DNA of 64,000 bases from Bosea sp. 685 (GCF_031884435.1 NZ_CP134779.1:6326501-6390500), one strand, 5' to 3'; numbered from the stretch's first letter, positions 12,668 to 21,419 are shown. The notes: a model not told the origin generated them from the sequence alone. Numbers and translations: made by a program.

Positions 12668-12770
12668 AGAGCCATTTTCGATCCAGTTGGATCGTTCAAT
12701 TGCCCTAGATTTTTGTTTTAACGCATTTTCTTCACGCGAACCGGTATCCACTTCGCCCGAAAACGCTCTA
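12668..12770. repeat. Two-hairpin repeat with CCGGTATCC core
   Basis: The left hairpin (12668-12708) contains CGATCCAGTTGGATCG. The right hairpin (about 12717-12770) has a GCATTTTC / GAAAACGC outer stem, a GCGAA / TTCGC inner stem and the constant loop CCGGTATCCAC at 12741. It has the same layout as the copy at 26394, and the right half is nearly identical to 50341. It lies between the VOC gene and the L,D-transpeptidase stop. Confidence 0.88.
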
Positions 12771-12782
12771 GCTGACGCGGCG

Positions 12783-13352
12783 CTATCTGACCAGAAGCAC
12801 GCAATGCCGCGCCAGCCGCGGCAGCACCTTGGCGAAGACATGGCCCTCGACCGCGACGCAGCCGGCCGTGGGCGTGAAGCCGGCCCGCGCGAGATGCCAG
12901 AAGATCGCGCTGCCGCGGCCGCGAATCACCGGCGCGTCGTTCCAGCCGAGCTCGACGATGACATCGTAGAGATGGTCCTCGCGTGTCAGGCGCTCCTCGG
13001 CGGCGCCGGGCGGGCGGTCTATCAGCTGGTTGTAGCGGCGGTCGCTGGCATCGTCGCACCAGGCGTCGCGGGCGGTGATGGCACGCAGCGGCAGAAGGGT
13101 TCTCGGCCTGGGCAGCCGCGCCTTGCGGTAGAGCGCGCTGCGCAGCGGCAAAGCGGCGCGCGGGGTGCCGCCATCACCCTCGCGCTTGAGTACGACGATG
13201 CCGGAGCGACCGAGCGCGCAGGGGAATACCGCCCCGCCTGCGACCAGGAAGCCCTTGCTGCGGTCCCGGACCGAGGCGAAGACCCGCAGCCGGGTGAGAC
13301 CGCGCGGCTTGCGAACCGACCAGGATGTGATCGGGCTCTCACGTTTTCTCAC
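12783..13352 (-). CDS. L,D-transpeptidase family protein (YkuD-type)
   Basis: The family makes 3-3 cross-links in peptidoglycan or attaches proteins to it through an active-site cysteine. The catalytic signature is H153 (HLARAGFTPT) and C165 (TAGCVAV), preceded by FPCALGRSGIV and REGDGGTPRA, the pattern of the short Hyphomicrobiales L,D-transpeptidases. No signal peptide is evident from the chosen GTG at 13352. A TTG at 13415 would add 21 residues and cannot be excluded. It is divergent from the CenR-like regulator, which controls envelope functions in relatives. Confidence 0.82.
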   Translation of the reverse strand: MRKRESPITSWSVRKPRGLTRLRVFASVRDRSKGFLVAGGAVFPCALGRSGIVVLKREGDGGTPRAALPLRSALYRKARLPRPRTLLPLRAITARDAWCDDASDRRYNQLIDRPPGAAEERLTREDHLYDVIVELGWNDAPVIRGRGSAIFWHLARAGFTPTAGCVAVEGHVFAKVLPRLARHCVLLVR

Positions 13353-13433
13353 TGAAATTCCATCCTGCGTGACTTGCAGACACGAATCAGCGGGCTCATG
13401 GTGCCCGCTGCGCAACCGTCACAATGATCGTTC

Positions 13434-14120
13434 ATGTCCGCCGTCCATCATATCCTTCTCGTCGATGATGACGAGACATTGCGCGACGCGCTGGCCGAAC
13501 AGCTCGCGCTTTACGATGAGTTCAAGATCTCGACTGCCGGTACCGCGACCTCGGCGGTCAAGGCCGTGCAGGCCGAGCGGGTCGATCTCGCCGTGATGGA
13601 TGTCGGCTTGCCCGACATGGACGGGCGCGAAGCCGTCAAGATGATGCGCAAGAACGGCTTCAAGAGCCCGGTGATCATGCTGACCGGCCAAGGCTCCGAT
13701 TCGGACACGGTGCTGGGGCTGGAAGCCGGCGCCAATGATTATGTCGTCAAGCCGTTCAAATTCGCCGTGCTGCTGGCGCGCATCCGGGCGCATTTGCGCC
13801 AGTACGAGGCGAGCGAGGACGCGGTCTTTCAGGTCGGGCCCTATACCTTCCATCCCGGCTCGAAGCTGCTGGTCAGCGAGAAGGGCTCCAAGACCAAGCT
13901 GACCGAGAAGGAAACCGCGATCCTGCGCTTTCTCTATCGCGCCGGTCGCAAGCCGATCGCCCGCGAGATCCTGCTGCAGGAGGTCTGGGGCTATAACAGT
14001 CAGGTCACGACCCACACGCTCGAGACGCATATCTACCGGTTGCGCCAGAAGATCGAACCCGATCCGGGCAATGCGCGTTTGCTCGTGACGGATGCGGGCG
14101 GTTACCGCCTCAACCCTTAA
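13434..14120 (+). CDS. cenR: OmpR-family response regulator, CenR/OtpR-like
   Basis: A 228-residue two-domain regulator. The receiver domain has acidic residues D11-D13, phosphoacceptor D56 (AVMDVGLPDMDG) and the VVKPFKF lysine; the winged-helix DNA-binding domain (about 135-228) ends with THTLETHIYRLRQKIEPDP. The sequence and the next gene (cyclic-nucleotide-binding protein) and xthA match the otpR-cpk neighbourhood known from Brucella, where the regulator (also called CenR) controls cell-envelope integrity. No histidine kinase is nearby. The symbol is assigned by resemblance and context. Confidence 0.85.
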   Translation: MSAVHHILLVDDDETLRDALAEQLALYDEFKISTAGTATSAVKAVQAERVDLAVMDVGLPDMDGREAVKMMRKNGFKSPVIMLTGQGSDSDTVLGLEAGANDYVVKPFKFAVLLARIRAHLRQYEASEDAVFQVGPYTFHPGSKLLVSEKGSKTKLTEKETAILRFLYRAGRKPIAREILLQEVWGYNSQVTTHTLETHIYRLRQKIEPDPGNARLLVTDAGGYRLNP

Positions 14121-14126
14121 GTCGAT

Positions 14127-14591
14127 ATGGCTCTCGACAACGACATTGCCCTGCTGGCCCGGCAGCCGCTGCTGAGTCTGATGGAGCGCGATGCGCTGCG
14201 GCTGGTGGCATTCGCGGCGGAAAGCCGCATCCTGCGCGCCGGCGATGTACTGTTTCGTGGCGGCGAGATGTCGGATGGCGCGGTGCTGATCATCTCGGGG
14301 GCGGTTGCCTTGCTGCACCAGGATGACGGCCAGCCCGCCGACGAGATCGTCGGCGCTGGCGCCTTGCTTGGAGAGATCGCCCTGTTCACCTCGGCGCACC
14401 GGCCGGTGACGGCGATCGCGCGCGAGCCGACGCAAGTGATGAAGCTGTCGCGCAGCGTGATGCGCCGTGTCCTCGCTGAGTTTCCGAGTTCGGCCGAGGC
14501 GATCGCTGAAGCGATCGGCGATCGTTTGCGCGAGTTCGTCGGCGAGTTGAGCCAGGTCCAGGCCGCGCTGAACGCGATTGATCGGGGCTGA
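14127..14591 (+). CDS. Cyclic-nucleotide-binding domain protein (Cpk-like)
   Basis: A 154-residue protein made of one cNMP-binding beta-barrel: the segment RAGDVLFRGGEMSDGAVLIISG and then AGALLGEIALFTSAHRPVTA, which resembles the phosphate-binding cassette. There is no helix-turn-helix, so it is not a Crp/Fnr activator. It starts 6 bp after the regulator stop and is surely co-transcribed. In Brucella the equivalent is annotated as a cAMP-dependent kinase regulatory subunit. Whether it binds a nucleotide is unknown. Confidence 0.85.
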   Translation: MALDNDIALLARQPLLSLMERDALRLVAFAAESRILRAGDVLFRGGEMSDGAVLIISGAVALLHQDDGQPADEIVGAGALLGEIALFTSAHRPVTAIAREPTQVMKLSRSVMRRVLAEFPSSAEAIAEAIGDRLREFVGELSQVQAALNAIDRG

Positions 14592-14601
14592 TAGAAGAGC
14601 C

Positions 14602-15417
14602 TCAAAGCTCCAGCGTCACCGTTACCGGCACGTGGTCCGAGGGACGCTCCCAGCCGCGTGCTTCGCGCAGGAAGGTGAGGTCGCGCAAAGCCGGCTTCAG
14701 CGCGTCCGAGAGCCAGATATGGTCGAGGCGGCGGCCGCGGTTGGAGGCTTCCCAGTCGGCGGCGCGGTAGCTCCACCAGCTATAGAGTTTCTCCGGTTCA
14801 GGCCTGAGCGTGCGCGCAGCATCGGTCCAGCCGAGCTCGCTGCGCAGCTTCTCCAGCGTCGTCGTCTCGATCGGCGTATGGCTGACCACATCGAGCAATT
14901 GCTTGTGGCTCCAGACATCGTGCTCATAGGGCGCGATGTTGAGATCGCCGAGCAGGATGGCGGGCCGGTCGGTCGGCTTCTTGGCGATGCCCCAGGCGCC
15001 GATCTCGTCGAGGAAGGCGAGTTTATGGGCGAATTTGTCGTTCCTGGCCGGGTCGGGAATATCGCCGCCCGCCGGAATGTAGAAATTATGGATCGCGACG
15101 CCGGCGGCGGCACCCGCGGCCTTGTCGAGCACGACGGTCATGTGGCGGGCGTCGTTCTTGCCGCACATCGCCATGGCCTCCTTCTCGCTGAAGGGCAGCT
15201 TTGAGACGATGGCGACGCCATTATAGCCCTTCTGGCCGATGAAGGCCTGATGGACATAGCCGATCTTCTCAAAGGCCTTGGCCGGAAACTGCTCGTCGGG
15301 CGTCTTAGTCTCCTGCAGGCACAGCACATCGGGCGCATGCGTGGTCAGGAAATCGCAGACCATGCCGATGCGCAGGCGCACCGAATTGATATTCCAGCTG
15401 GTGACGGTGAGTTGCAC
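14602..15417 (-). CDS. xthA: Exodeoxyribonuclease III (AP endonuclease)
   Basis: Mg-dependent 3'-5' exonuclease and apurinic-site endonuclease for base-excision repair. Exonuclease-endonuclease-phosphatase fold motifs in order: TVTSWNINSVR, LCLQETKT, FYIPAGGD, LLGDLNIAPYEHDVW, LDHIWLS, SDHVPV. The GTG at 15417 (VQLTVTSWNIN) was taken as start, giving 271 residues; upstream codons add unrelated sequence. It converges on the cyclic-nucleotide protein gene with 10 bp between stops. Confidence 0.92.
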   Translation of the reverse strand: MQLTVTSWNINSVRLRIGMVCDFLTTHAPDVLCLQETKTPDEQFPAKAFEKIGYVHQAFIGQKGYNGVAIVSKLPFSEKEAMAMCGKNDARHMTVVLDKAAGAAAGVAIHNFYIPAGGDIPDPARNDKFAHKLAFLDEIGAWGIAKKPTDRPAILLGDLNIAPYEHDVWSHKQLLDVVSHTPIETTTLEKLRSELGWTDAARTLRPEPEKLYSWWSYRAADWEASNRGRRLDHIWLSDALKPALRDLTFLREARGWERPSDHVPVTVTLEL

Positions 15418-15685
15418 GCGAATGTTCCGGGCGGAGGGCTGCCGGAAACTGGTTTGTAGCGCGCGGAAAAGCAAGCACCGCGAGCGCAATCACGCCATCA
15501 TTCCGGACAAGCGGCGTCAGTGGCGCCGGTCCGAAAGTCATCGCAGAACCCAGAGCGCTCCGATCGATTTAGGGTCCTGGCGGAGCTGGTCGAGGATCAG
15601 GCCGGATGCCGGGGCAAAGCGGGCCCTGCTGCAGCGATGATGATATGCCGATTATGCCGCTTGTTTTCCCTCTGACGTTCTCGAT

Positions 15686-16432
15686 TCAGACGATGGCCGC
15701 CTCATTGGCGGTCAGTGCTGCGACGAGTTCGGCCAATGTCGAAACCGAGAGATCGGGCTTGGCGTGCTCGGCGCCGTAGCCGGTCAATCCTAGAGAGCGC
15801 CCGCCACGGTTGATCCAGGCGCAGGTGAGGCCGAGGCGGTTGGCTGGCGTGATGTCGGCGCGAAGACTCTGGCCGACATGGAGAATGCGCCTGCGCTCGA
15901 TGCCGATGGCTGCGAGTTCCCGAATGGCCGTCTCGAAATGCGGCGTGTCCGGCTTGTAGGCGCCGACGCGTTCTGCCGTGACGACGAGGTCGAACGAGAC
16001 ATCGAGATGCCGGCTGGACGAGGCGAGCGAGCTTTCGTCGATATTGCTCAGCGCGCCGATTTTCGCGCGTGCCTGCAACGTCTTGAGACCTTCATGGCTG
16101 TCGGGATAGGCGAGCCAGGAATGGGGAGCGCGGGAGAACTCTTCCTTCAGCTCCTCGTCCACCGCCACGCCGAACTCGGCCGAAATGCGATCGAAGCACT
16201 GGCGCAGCACGTCCGGGTAGAGAAGAGCGGGGCGCTCCTGCTGGATTTCGGCGCGGGCCCGATCGAAAGCCATGAGCAGATCCGGGCCGGGTGCGACGAT
16301 CCCATGCTGCGAAGTCCATCGCGACAGGAAGGCGATGATGGACGGTTCCCAGTCGATCAATGTCCCGTAGACGTCGAATGTGACGGCATCGAAATCCGAC
16401 AAGCGCAGGCCCACAGCAAATCTCCATTCCAC
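15686..16432 (-). CDS. HAD-superfamily haloacid dehalogenase-type hydrolase
   Basis: The nucleophile motif is FDVYGTLID with D20, followed by the LSNIDE and GAYKPDTPHFE motifs II/III and a C-terminal HVGQSLRADI acidic motif, the order seen in type II (S)-2-haloacid dehalogenases. Length 248 residues. The true substrate is uncertain, since many relatives are general phosphatases. The ATG at 16432 was used; a GTG at 16414 with GGAG 7 nt before it is a real alternative. Its 5' end abuts a 19-bp inverted repeat shared with the divergent GntR gene. Confidence 0.82.
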   Translation of the reverse strand: MEWRFAVGLRLSDFDAVTFDVYGTLIDWEPSIIAFLSRWTSQHGIVAPGPDLLMAFDRARAEIQQERPALLYPDVLRQCFDRISAEFGVAVDEELKEEFSRAPHSWLAYPDSHEGLKTLQARAKIGALSNIDESSLASSSRHLDVSFDLVVTAERVGAYKPDTPHFETAIRELAAIGIERRRILHVGQSLRADITPANRLGLTCAWINRGGRSLGLTGYGAEHAKPDLSVSTLAELVAALTANEAAIV

Positions 16433-16435
16433 TCG

Positions 16436-16477
16436 GTTGCTTGATTAGCGATAAACGATTATCGCTAATCAAGCAAC
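16436..16477. promoter_or_regulatory. 19-bp perfect inverted repeat, likely operator or hairpin
   Basis: GTTGCTTGATTAGCGATAA and its exact reverse complement are separated by the 4-nt loop ACGA. It is AT-rich against its surroundings and sits 4 bp upstream of the dehalogenase start, in the divergent region toward the GntR gene. Such symmetry could be a GntR-family operator, a cruciform, or an element remnant. The first is inferred from context only. Confidence 0.6.
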
Positions 16478-16662
16478 ACCGCTCTTGCTGGAGCCGCATC
16501 GCCATAACCATCCTTTTTGGATCGATCGCGTCCGGCTCGTCGCGCATCGCCGCTGCCTGCTTGCGCTGGGCCTTGCCGGATCTGCCGGCGACCCTGCCTG
16601 GCTCGCGGCCATGCTTCCTTGTCGGCGCTTCCCGACGGCGCGCACCGGAAGCTTGAAACCCA
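16478..16662. other. Non-coding remainder of the dehalogenase-GntR gap
   Basis: This is the part of the roughly 400-bp gap (16433-16840) outside the inverted repeat and the two-hairpin repeat. Short open frames exist on both strands, but none resembles a known protein and none has a convincing start. It may be degenerate coding DNA. Confidence 0.4.
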
Positions 16663-16768
16663 CCTACAGCATCAGACCGAATATCGTATTCGGCCTGATG
16701 CTGTAGGGTTTTGATCTTGCATCGGCTTGTCCCGAAAACCGGTTCCCTCTTTTCGTAGCCGATGCTCT
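16663..16768. repeat. Two-hairpin repeat with CCGGTTCCC core (variant stems)
   Basis: The left hairpin is CCTACAGCATCAG / CTGATGCTGTAGG (16663-16707) with an inner CCGAATA / TATTCGG. A linker leads to the right hairpin GCATCGGC ... CGAAAA-CCGGTTCCCTC-TTTTCG ... GCCGATGC, ending GATGCTCT. The layout equals the other two-hairpin copies although the stem sequences differ. The copy at 32336 shares its stem and linker words in the opposite orientation. Confidence 0.82.
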
Positions 16769-16840
16769 GGCCTTGACGGCCTATCGGAATCTGCGCCAAG
16801 CCTTTGCTGCCAGCGCAAATCGATAGCCTCGGAGAAGACC

Positions 16841-17551
16841 GTGTCGCGTTCGGCGATCTTGCCCCAATTGCAAGCCAATCAAGTGGACAATCGCTCGGCG
16901 GCGGAGACCGTTGCCGACGCATTGCGACGTGGCATCTTGCGGGGCCAGATCGAGGGCGGCGAGCGGCTCAGGCAGGATCACATCGCCTCGCAGTTCGGCG
17001 TCAGCCAGATGATCGTCAGGGAGGCCTTCAAGCAACTCGGCTCTGAAGGCTTTCTTGTTTTCGAACCTCGGCGCGGCGTCAGCGTGACGCCTCTGAGCGT
17101 CGACGAGGCGTTCGAAATGACCAAGCTGCGCAGCCTGCTCGAGGCCCAGGCGCTGGAATGGGCGATCCCCAATCAGTCCAAGGACGACATCGCCTCTGCC
17201 GCCCAGCTTCTCGACGAGCTCGATGTCGCTACAACCACGGATGAGGTCATCGCGCTCAATGCCGCGTTCCATGAAACGCTCTATTGCCCATCTCAGCGGC
17301 ACCGGACGCTGCGCCTTATACGAGCGATGCGGCTCAACTTTGAACGCTATCTTCGCTTCACATGGGACCGGATGCCTCAGCATCGCGCTCAATCGCAGGC
17401 CGAGCATCGGAGGCTCCTGGATTTGTGCAGAAACGGCCGATCCGATGAGGCTTGCGCGCTCCTAAGGGAACACATCACTGCAACGGGCGACTTGCTGACC
17501 AAGAGCCTGAGGTTGATCGACCGGCAAAATTCTCAAGAGCAAGATTCTTAA
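16841..17551 (+). CDS. GntR-family transcriptional regulator, FCD subfamily
   Basis: The N-terminal winged helix-turn-helix (AAETVADALRRGILRGQIEGG, RQDHIASQFGVSQMIVREA, FLVFEPRRGVSVTPL) is followed by the all-helical FCD effector domain from about residue 85 (DEAFEMTKLRSLLEA, HETLYCPSQRHR, EHRRLLDLC, LREHI), which usually binds a metal and a carboxylate ligand. The GTG at 16841 has a clear GGAGA ribosome site 5 nt away. The C-terminus runs into a 15-bp tandem repeat. It is divergent from the dehalogenase, a likely target. Confidence 0.9.
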   Translation: MSRSAILPQLQANQVDNRSAAETVADALRRGILRGQIEGGERLRQDHIASQFGVSQMIVREAFKQLGSEGFLVFEPRRGVSVTPLSVDEAFEMTKLRSLLEAQALEWAIPNQSKDDIASAAQLLDELDVATTTDEVIALNAAFHETLYCPSQRHRTLRLIRAMRLNFERYLRFTWDRMPQHRAQSQAEHRRLLDLCRNGRSDEACALLREHITATGDLLTKSLRLIDRQNSQEQDS

Positions 17552-17570
17552 GAGCAAAATTCTCAAGAGA
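17526..17570. repeat. Three tandem 15-bp units spanning the GntR stop codon
   Basis: AAAATTCTCAAGAGC, AAGATTCTTAAGAGC and AAAATTCTCAAGAGA follow each other without spacing. The regulator's TAA stop lies in unit 2. Units 1 and 3 read TCTCAA where unit 2 has TCTTAA, so the stop arises from a single C-to-T difference in the middle unit. Confidence 0.85.
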
Positions 17571-17713
17571 AAGTGCCGACGCCTGGCGGGATGGCTGATT
17601 GAACGCCGCACACCACCCGATCTGCGCTCACACATGGCAAGATCGAGGTGGTTCTGCCTTGTGCGCCCGGAATGACGACGCTTGGTCGAAATCCGGTCAT
17701 TCGCCAAGGGATG

Positions 17714-18544
17714 TCAGAGCATGCGCTCGTAATTGATCATGAAATTCTTCGGATCGGGGCGGCGCTGGGTGTCGAGATTGTAGACCGAGACCGTGGTCTC
17801 ATAGCCTTGCGGGTCGATCACCACCCAGCCGCGCAATTCATTGGCGGTGATGTCGTAGTTCAGGGTGATCTTGGAGGTGCCGCCCAGCGTCGAGCGGTCC
17901 TCGATCCTGACTGACAGGATGTCGCCCTTGGTGCTGGCGCCCATCACGACCGAATCGCGCGCCAGATCCATGCGCTCCTTGACCAGGAATTTCAGCGGGG
18001 TCTGGCCGATCGAATAGATATCCTGCGTCGCCAGCTTCTTGTCACGGATGGCGACGGAGGTGCCGTCGGCGATGACCTCGGTCGTCACCGGAGCGCGATA
18101 CTCGAAGCGCATCTTGCCCGGGCGCTGAATGTAAAGCTTGCCCTCAAGACGGCGCCCATCGGGGGAAAACTGGATGAAATCGGCCTGCAGAGTGGCGAAT
18201 CCATTGAAATAGGTATTCAGCCGCTCGACGGCCTCGTCCTGCGTCTGCGGAGCGGAGGACTTGCCCGATGCTTTCGCCGGGGTGGCCGCGATGCGCTGAG
18301 GCGCTTCGGCGGAAGCGGTTTGCACAGGCGTCGCCGCCGACGCCATGCGCGCCAATCCGAGGCCCTCAGGCCGCACGGGAGGCAGGCGCGTGCCGCTGCG
18401 CGACGGCTTGGCGGAGGCGATCGCCGGCTTGGACGGCTGCAGATTCAGCGGCTGGGCGCTGGCCCCACCGATGGAGGCTGCGAAGCCGAGCGCGGCGAGC
18501 GCGCCGATAGAGGCCCGCATCCGGAGGCGGCGTGTCATGAGCAT
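17714..18544 (-). CDS. lolA: Outer-membrane lipoprotein carrier protein LolA
   Basis: The periplasmic chaperone ferries lipoproteins from LolCDE to the outer membrane. A signal peptide (RRLRMRASIGALAALGFAA to GGASAQ) is followed by a long low-complexity Ala/Pro/Ser linker (about residues 32-100) and the LolA half-barrel: LNTYFNGFATLQADFIQFS, GKLYIQRPGKMRFEY and KKLATQDIYSIGQTPL. The linker makes it longer (276 residues) than enteric LolA, as is common in Hyphomicrobiales. The ATG at 18544 has GGAG 5 nt upstream. It follows ftsK on the same strand. Confidence 0.88.
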   Translation of the reverse strand: MLMTRRLRMRASIGALAALGFAASIGGASAQPLNLQPSKPAIASAKPSRSGTRLPPVRPEGLGLARMASAATPVQTASAEAPQRIAATPAKASGKSSAPQTQDEAVERLNTYFNGFATLQADFIQFSPDGRRLEGKLYIQRPGKMRFEYRAPVTTEVIADGTSVAIRDKKLATQDIYSIGQTPLKFLVKERMDLARDSVVMGASTKGDILSVRIEDRSTLGGTSKITLNYDITANELRGWVVIDPQGYETTVSVYNLDTQRRPDPKNFMINYERML

Positions 18545-18652
18545 GCAAGCTCCACTCAAAATCGGCCCAGAGGCCGGGATCATCGTGCCTTTGCCGGCAC
18601 GTTGCAACAAACGGGTCATGGAGGCGAACCCACCGCCCCGGTCAAATCCTGG

Positions 18653-18702
18653 CGCGGGATTCATTCGAAAAACCGGTTCCCACTCTCACGAACCCGCTCC
18701 AA
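18653..18702. repeat. Short repeat with CCGGTTCCCAC core between ftsK and lolA
   Basis: GCGGGATTCATTCGAAAAACCGG followed by TTCCCACTCTCACGAACCCGC gives an imperfect stem (GCGGG..TTC / GAA..CCCGC) around the same CGAAAAACCGGTTCCCAC core found at 54320, 55400 and 60465. Only the right-hand hairpin of the full element is present. Confidence 0.7.
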
Positions 18703-18769
18703 TCAACGCATCGCGATCGCTGAAGGTTGCAGTACCGTCATGGCAATTTGAGGACGGGATAGCGGTGTT

Positions 18770-21334
18770 TCAATCCTCGTCTTCGCGGGCCCTGCCGGTT
18801 TCGACCAAGATCTCGCGCTTGCCGGCGTGGTTGGCAGGGCCGACGATGCCTTCGTTCTCCATCCGCTCCATGATCGAGGCGGCGCGGTTGTAGCCGATCT
18901 GGAGACGGCGCTGGATATAGGAGGTCGAGGCCTTCTTGTCGCGCAGCACCACCGCCACCGCCTGGTCGTAAGGGTCGTCGCTCTCGGCCTGGCCCATCGC
19001 GCTCTTGTCGAAGACCGCGCCGTCCTCGCCTTCAGCTGCGCCCTCCTCCTCCTCGGAGGTGACGGCCTCGAGATATTGCGGCCGGCCTTGCGTCTTGAGA
19101 TGCGCGACGACCTTCTCGACCTCGGCATCGCTGACGAAGGGGCCGTGGACGCGGGTGATGCGCCCGCCGCCGGCCATGTAGAGCATGTCGCCCTGGCCGA
19201 GCAGCTGCTCGGCGCCCTGCTCGCCCAGGATCGTGCGCGAGTCGATCTTGGAGGTGACCTGGAAGGAGATCCGGGTCGGGAAGTTCGCCTTGATCGTGCC
19301 GGTGATGACGTCGACCGAGGGGCGCTGCGTCGCCAGCACGACATGGATGCCGGCCGCGCGCGCCATCTGGGCGAGACGCTGGATCGTGCCCTCGATCTCC
19401 TTGCCCGCGACCATCATCAGATCGGCCATCTCGTCGACGATGACGACGATATAGGGCAGAGGCTCGAGGTCCATGACCTCCTCCTCATAGATCGCCTCGC
19501 CGGAATGCTTGTCGAAGCCGGTCTGCACGGTGCGGGTGATGACCTCGCCGGCCGCCTTCGCCTCGCCGACGCGGGCATTGAAGCCGTCGATGTTGCGCAC
19601 CGAGACCTTCGACATCTTCTTGTAGCGCTCCTCCATCTCGCGCACCGCCCATTTCAGGGCGACGACCGCCTTCTTCGGGTCGGTGACGACCGGCGTGAGC
19701 AGATGGGGAATGCCGTCATAGACGGAGAGTTCGAGCATCTTTGGATCGACCATGATGAGGCGGCACTCCTCCGGCTTCAGCCGGTAGAGCAGCGACAGGA
19801 TCATGGTGTTGATCGCCACCGATTTGCCCGAGCCGGTGGTGCCGGCGACGAGCAGATGCGGCATGCGGGCGAGGTCGACGATCACCGGCTCGCCGCCGAT
19901 GGTCTTGCCCAGCCCCAGTGCGAGCTTGTGCTTGGAGCTCTCGAAATCCTGGCTCGCCAGCAGTTCGCGCAGGAAGACGGTCTCGCGCTTGGCGTTGGGC
20001 AGTTCGATGCCGATGGCGTTCTTGCCCGGAATCACGGCGACGCGGGCTGCGATCGCGCTCATCGAGCGGGCGATGTCGTCGGCAAGCGAAATCACCCGCG
20101 ACGACTTCGTGCCGGGCGCAGGCTCAAGCTCGTATAGCGTCACCACAGGGCCGGGGCGAACCTGGGTGATCTCGCCGCGCACGCCGAAATCCTCGAGCAC
20201 GCCTTCGAGCAAGGTGGCGTTCTGCTCCAGCGCGTCGGTCGAGATCGCGTTGGCGGGCAGCTTCTTGGGTTCCGACAGATAGGTCAGCGGCGGCAATTCG
20301 AACTGGTCGCGGTCGAGCAGCGAGGGCTGGGCCTCGCGCTGCATGCGCTTTCCCGGCTTGGGCGCGACCGCAGGCGCAGTGACGCGTGGTGCGTTGAGAT
20401 CGCGCAGATCCTGCGGCTCGTCGTCGTCTTCGGGCAGGTCGAGCGCAACGGGCCGCGACGGGCGTGAAACGGGCAGGGGCTCGGGCGCGAAAGGCGGGCT
20501 TGCGGCGCGTGGTGCGGCCTCGCCGAATTGCGGCTCGCGACGGACGCGGCCGGGCACGGGGGCCGAGGCGGCCGGGCCTGTATTGACCAGCGGCTCGGGC
20601 GGCTGCGGCAGGCGGCGCAGGATCATGCCCCTGAGCGACATCGCGCCATGGGCGAGCCAGCCGATCAGGATGACGGCGATGCCGGGTTCGTCGTCGCGAC
20701 GATCCTCGCTCTCGCTCCAGGATTCGTCCTCATCCTCGTTCTCGGCGATCGGATCCTCATCGGTGACGAAGCCGAAGCCGGCCGCGGCGGTGATCGCAAG
20801 GATCGAGATGCCGGCATAAAGGAAGCCGACGAGGCCGCTCAGCGCATTGCCGGCGATGCCGACGAGGTTGCGGGTGCCGAACAGCAGGCCGTCGCCGATG
20901 ACGCCGCCCATGCCGGTCGGCAGCGGCCAGCGCGGCGTGGCGGGGAGCGCGCTGGCGACCGCGCCGGTGGCGACGATGCCGACGACCCAGAGGCCGAGCT
21001 TGAGCGCGCCGCGATCGAACAGATGGAAACGCACCAGCCGCAGCGCCCAGATCACCGGCGGGAACAGCAGCGCGACGACGCCGAGCCCGATCAATTGCAT
21101 CAGCAGATCGGCGACCATGGCACCGGGACGGCCGAGCCAGTTCCTGACGGCGCCGCTGGTGGCGTTGTTGATGCTGGGATCGTCGACCGACCAGGTCGCG
21201 AGCGCGATCGCGATCGCCGATGTCAGGGCCAGCAGGCCGAGCCCGACGAGCTCCGCCGCGCGCCGCGACAGGAACTCCCGCACCGGATCGGGCAGGCGGT
21301 CCATCAGCGAGGAGGAACGTCGGATCGTGCGCAT
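18770..21334 (-). CDS. ftsK: DNA translocase FtsK
   Basis: Septum-anchored motor that pumps chromosome ends apart and activates XerCD at dif. Four hydrophobic segments in the first about 190 residues anchor it. An acidic/proline-rich linker follows, then the RecA-like motor with Walker A GTTGSGKS (about residue 495) and Walker [11 protein letters not shown] (about 628), and a C-terminal gamma winged helix ([15 protein letters not shown]) that reads the KOPS orientation signals. 854 residues, a full-length protein. A CtrA-type box lies 69-83 bp upstream of the start. Confidence 0.96.
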   Translation of the reverse strand: MRTIRRSSSLMDRLPDPVREFLSRRAAELVGLGLLALTSAIAIALATWSVDDPSINNATSGAVRNWLGRPGAMVADLLMQLIGLGVVALLFPPVIWALRLVRFHLFDRGALKLGLWVVGIVATGAVASALPATPRWPLPTGMGGVIGDGLLFGTRNLVGIAGNALSGLVGFLYAGISILAITAAAGFGFVTDEDPIAENEDEDESWSESEDRRDDEPGIAVILIGWLAHGAMSLRGMILRRLPQPPEPLVNTGPAASAPVPGRVRREPQFGEAAPRAASPPFAPEPLPVSRPSRPVALDLPEDDDEPQDLRDLNAPRVTAPAVAPKPGKRMQREAQPSLLDRDQFELPPLTYLSEPKKLPANAISTDALEQNATLLEGVLEDFGVRGEITQVRPGPVVTLYELEPAPGTKSSRVISLADDIARSMSAIAARVAVIPGKNAIGIELPNAKRETVFLRELLASQDFESSKHKLALGLGKTIGGEPVIVDLARMPHLLVAGTTGSGKSVAINTMILSLLYRLKPEECRLIMVDPKMLELSVYDGIPHLLTPVVTDPKKAVVALKWAVREMEERYKKMSKVSVRNIDGFNARVGEAKAAGEVITRTVQTGFDKHSGEAIYEEEVMDLEPLPYIVVIVDEMADLMMVAGKEIEGTIQRLAQMARAAGIHVVLATQRPSVDVITGTIKANFPTRISFQVTSKIDSRTILGEQGAEQLLGQGDMLYMAGGGRITRVHGPFVSDAEVEKVVAHLKTQGRPQYLEAVTSEEEEGAAEGEDGAVFDKSAMGQAESDDPYDQAVAVVLRDKKASTSYIQRRLQIGYNRAASIMERMENEGIVGPANHAGKREILVETGRAREDED

Positions 21335-21400
21335 GCTGGTGTCGTGCTTCGGGCTTCCGGCCGCGAGAGTCGGGCCTGTCCGGTCACGTTAGGAAGGTGA

Positions 21401-21419
21401 GGTTAAGACCCGCTTAACC
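21401..21419. promoter_or_regulatory. CtrA-type box upstream of ftsK
   Basis: GGTTAAG-ACCCG-CTTAACC is a perfect palindrome that contains TTAA-N7-TTAA, the consensus for the cell-cycle regulator CtrA. It stands about 67-85 bp upstream of ftsK (minus strand) and about 87 bp upstream of the small plus-strand gene at 21506, so it could serve either. CtrA control of division genes is known in alphaproteobacteria; binding here is inferred. Confidence 0.6.

Noticed and set aside
12663..12782. Extension of the VOC gene to an upstream start near 12841
   Set aside because: The extension would translate the repeat at 12668 and part of the L,D-transpeptidase locus; the family start is MTDKASTGLRF at 12562.
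16478..16662. Short open frames on both strands between the palindrome and the repeat
   Set aside because: No ribosome site, no recognisable domain and no conserved length.
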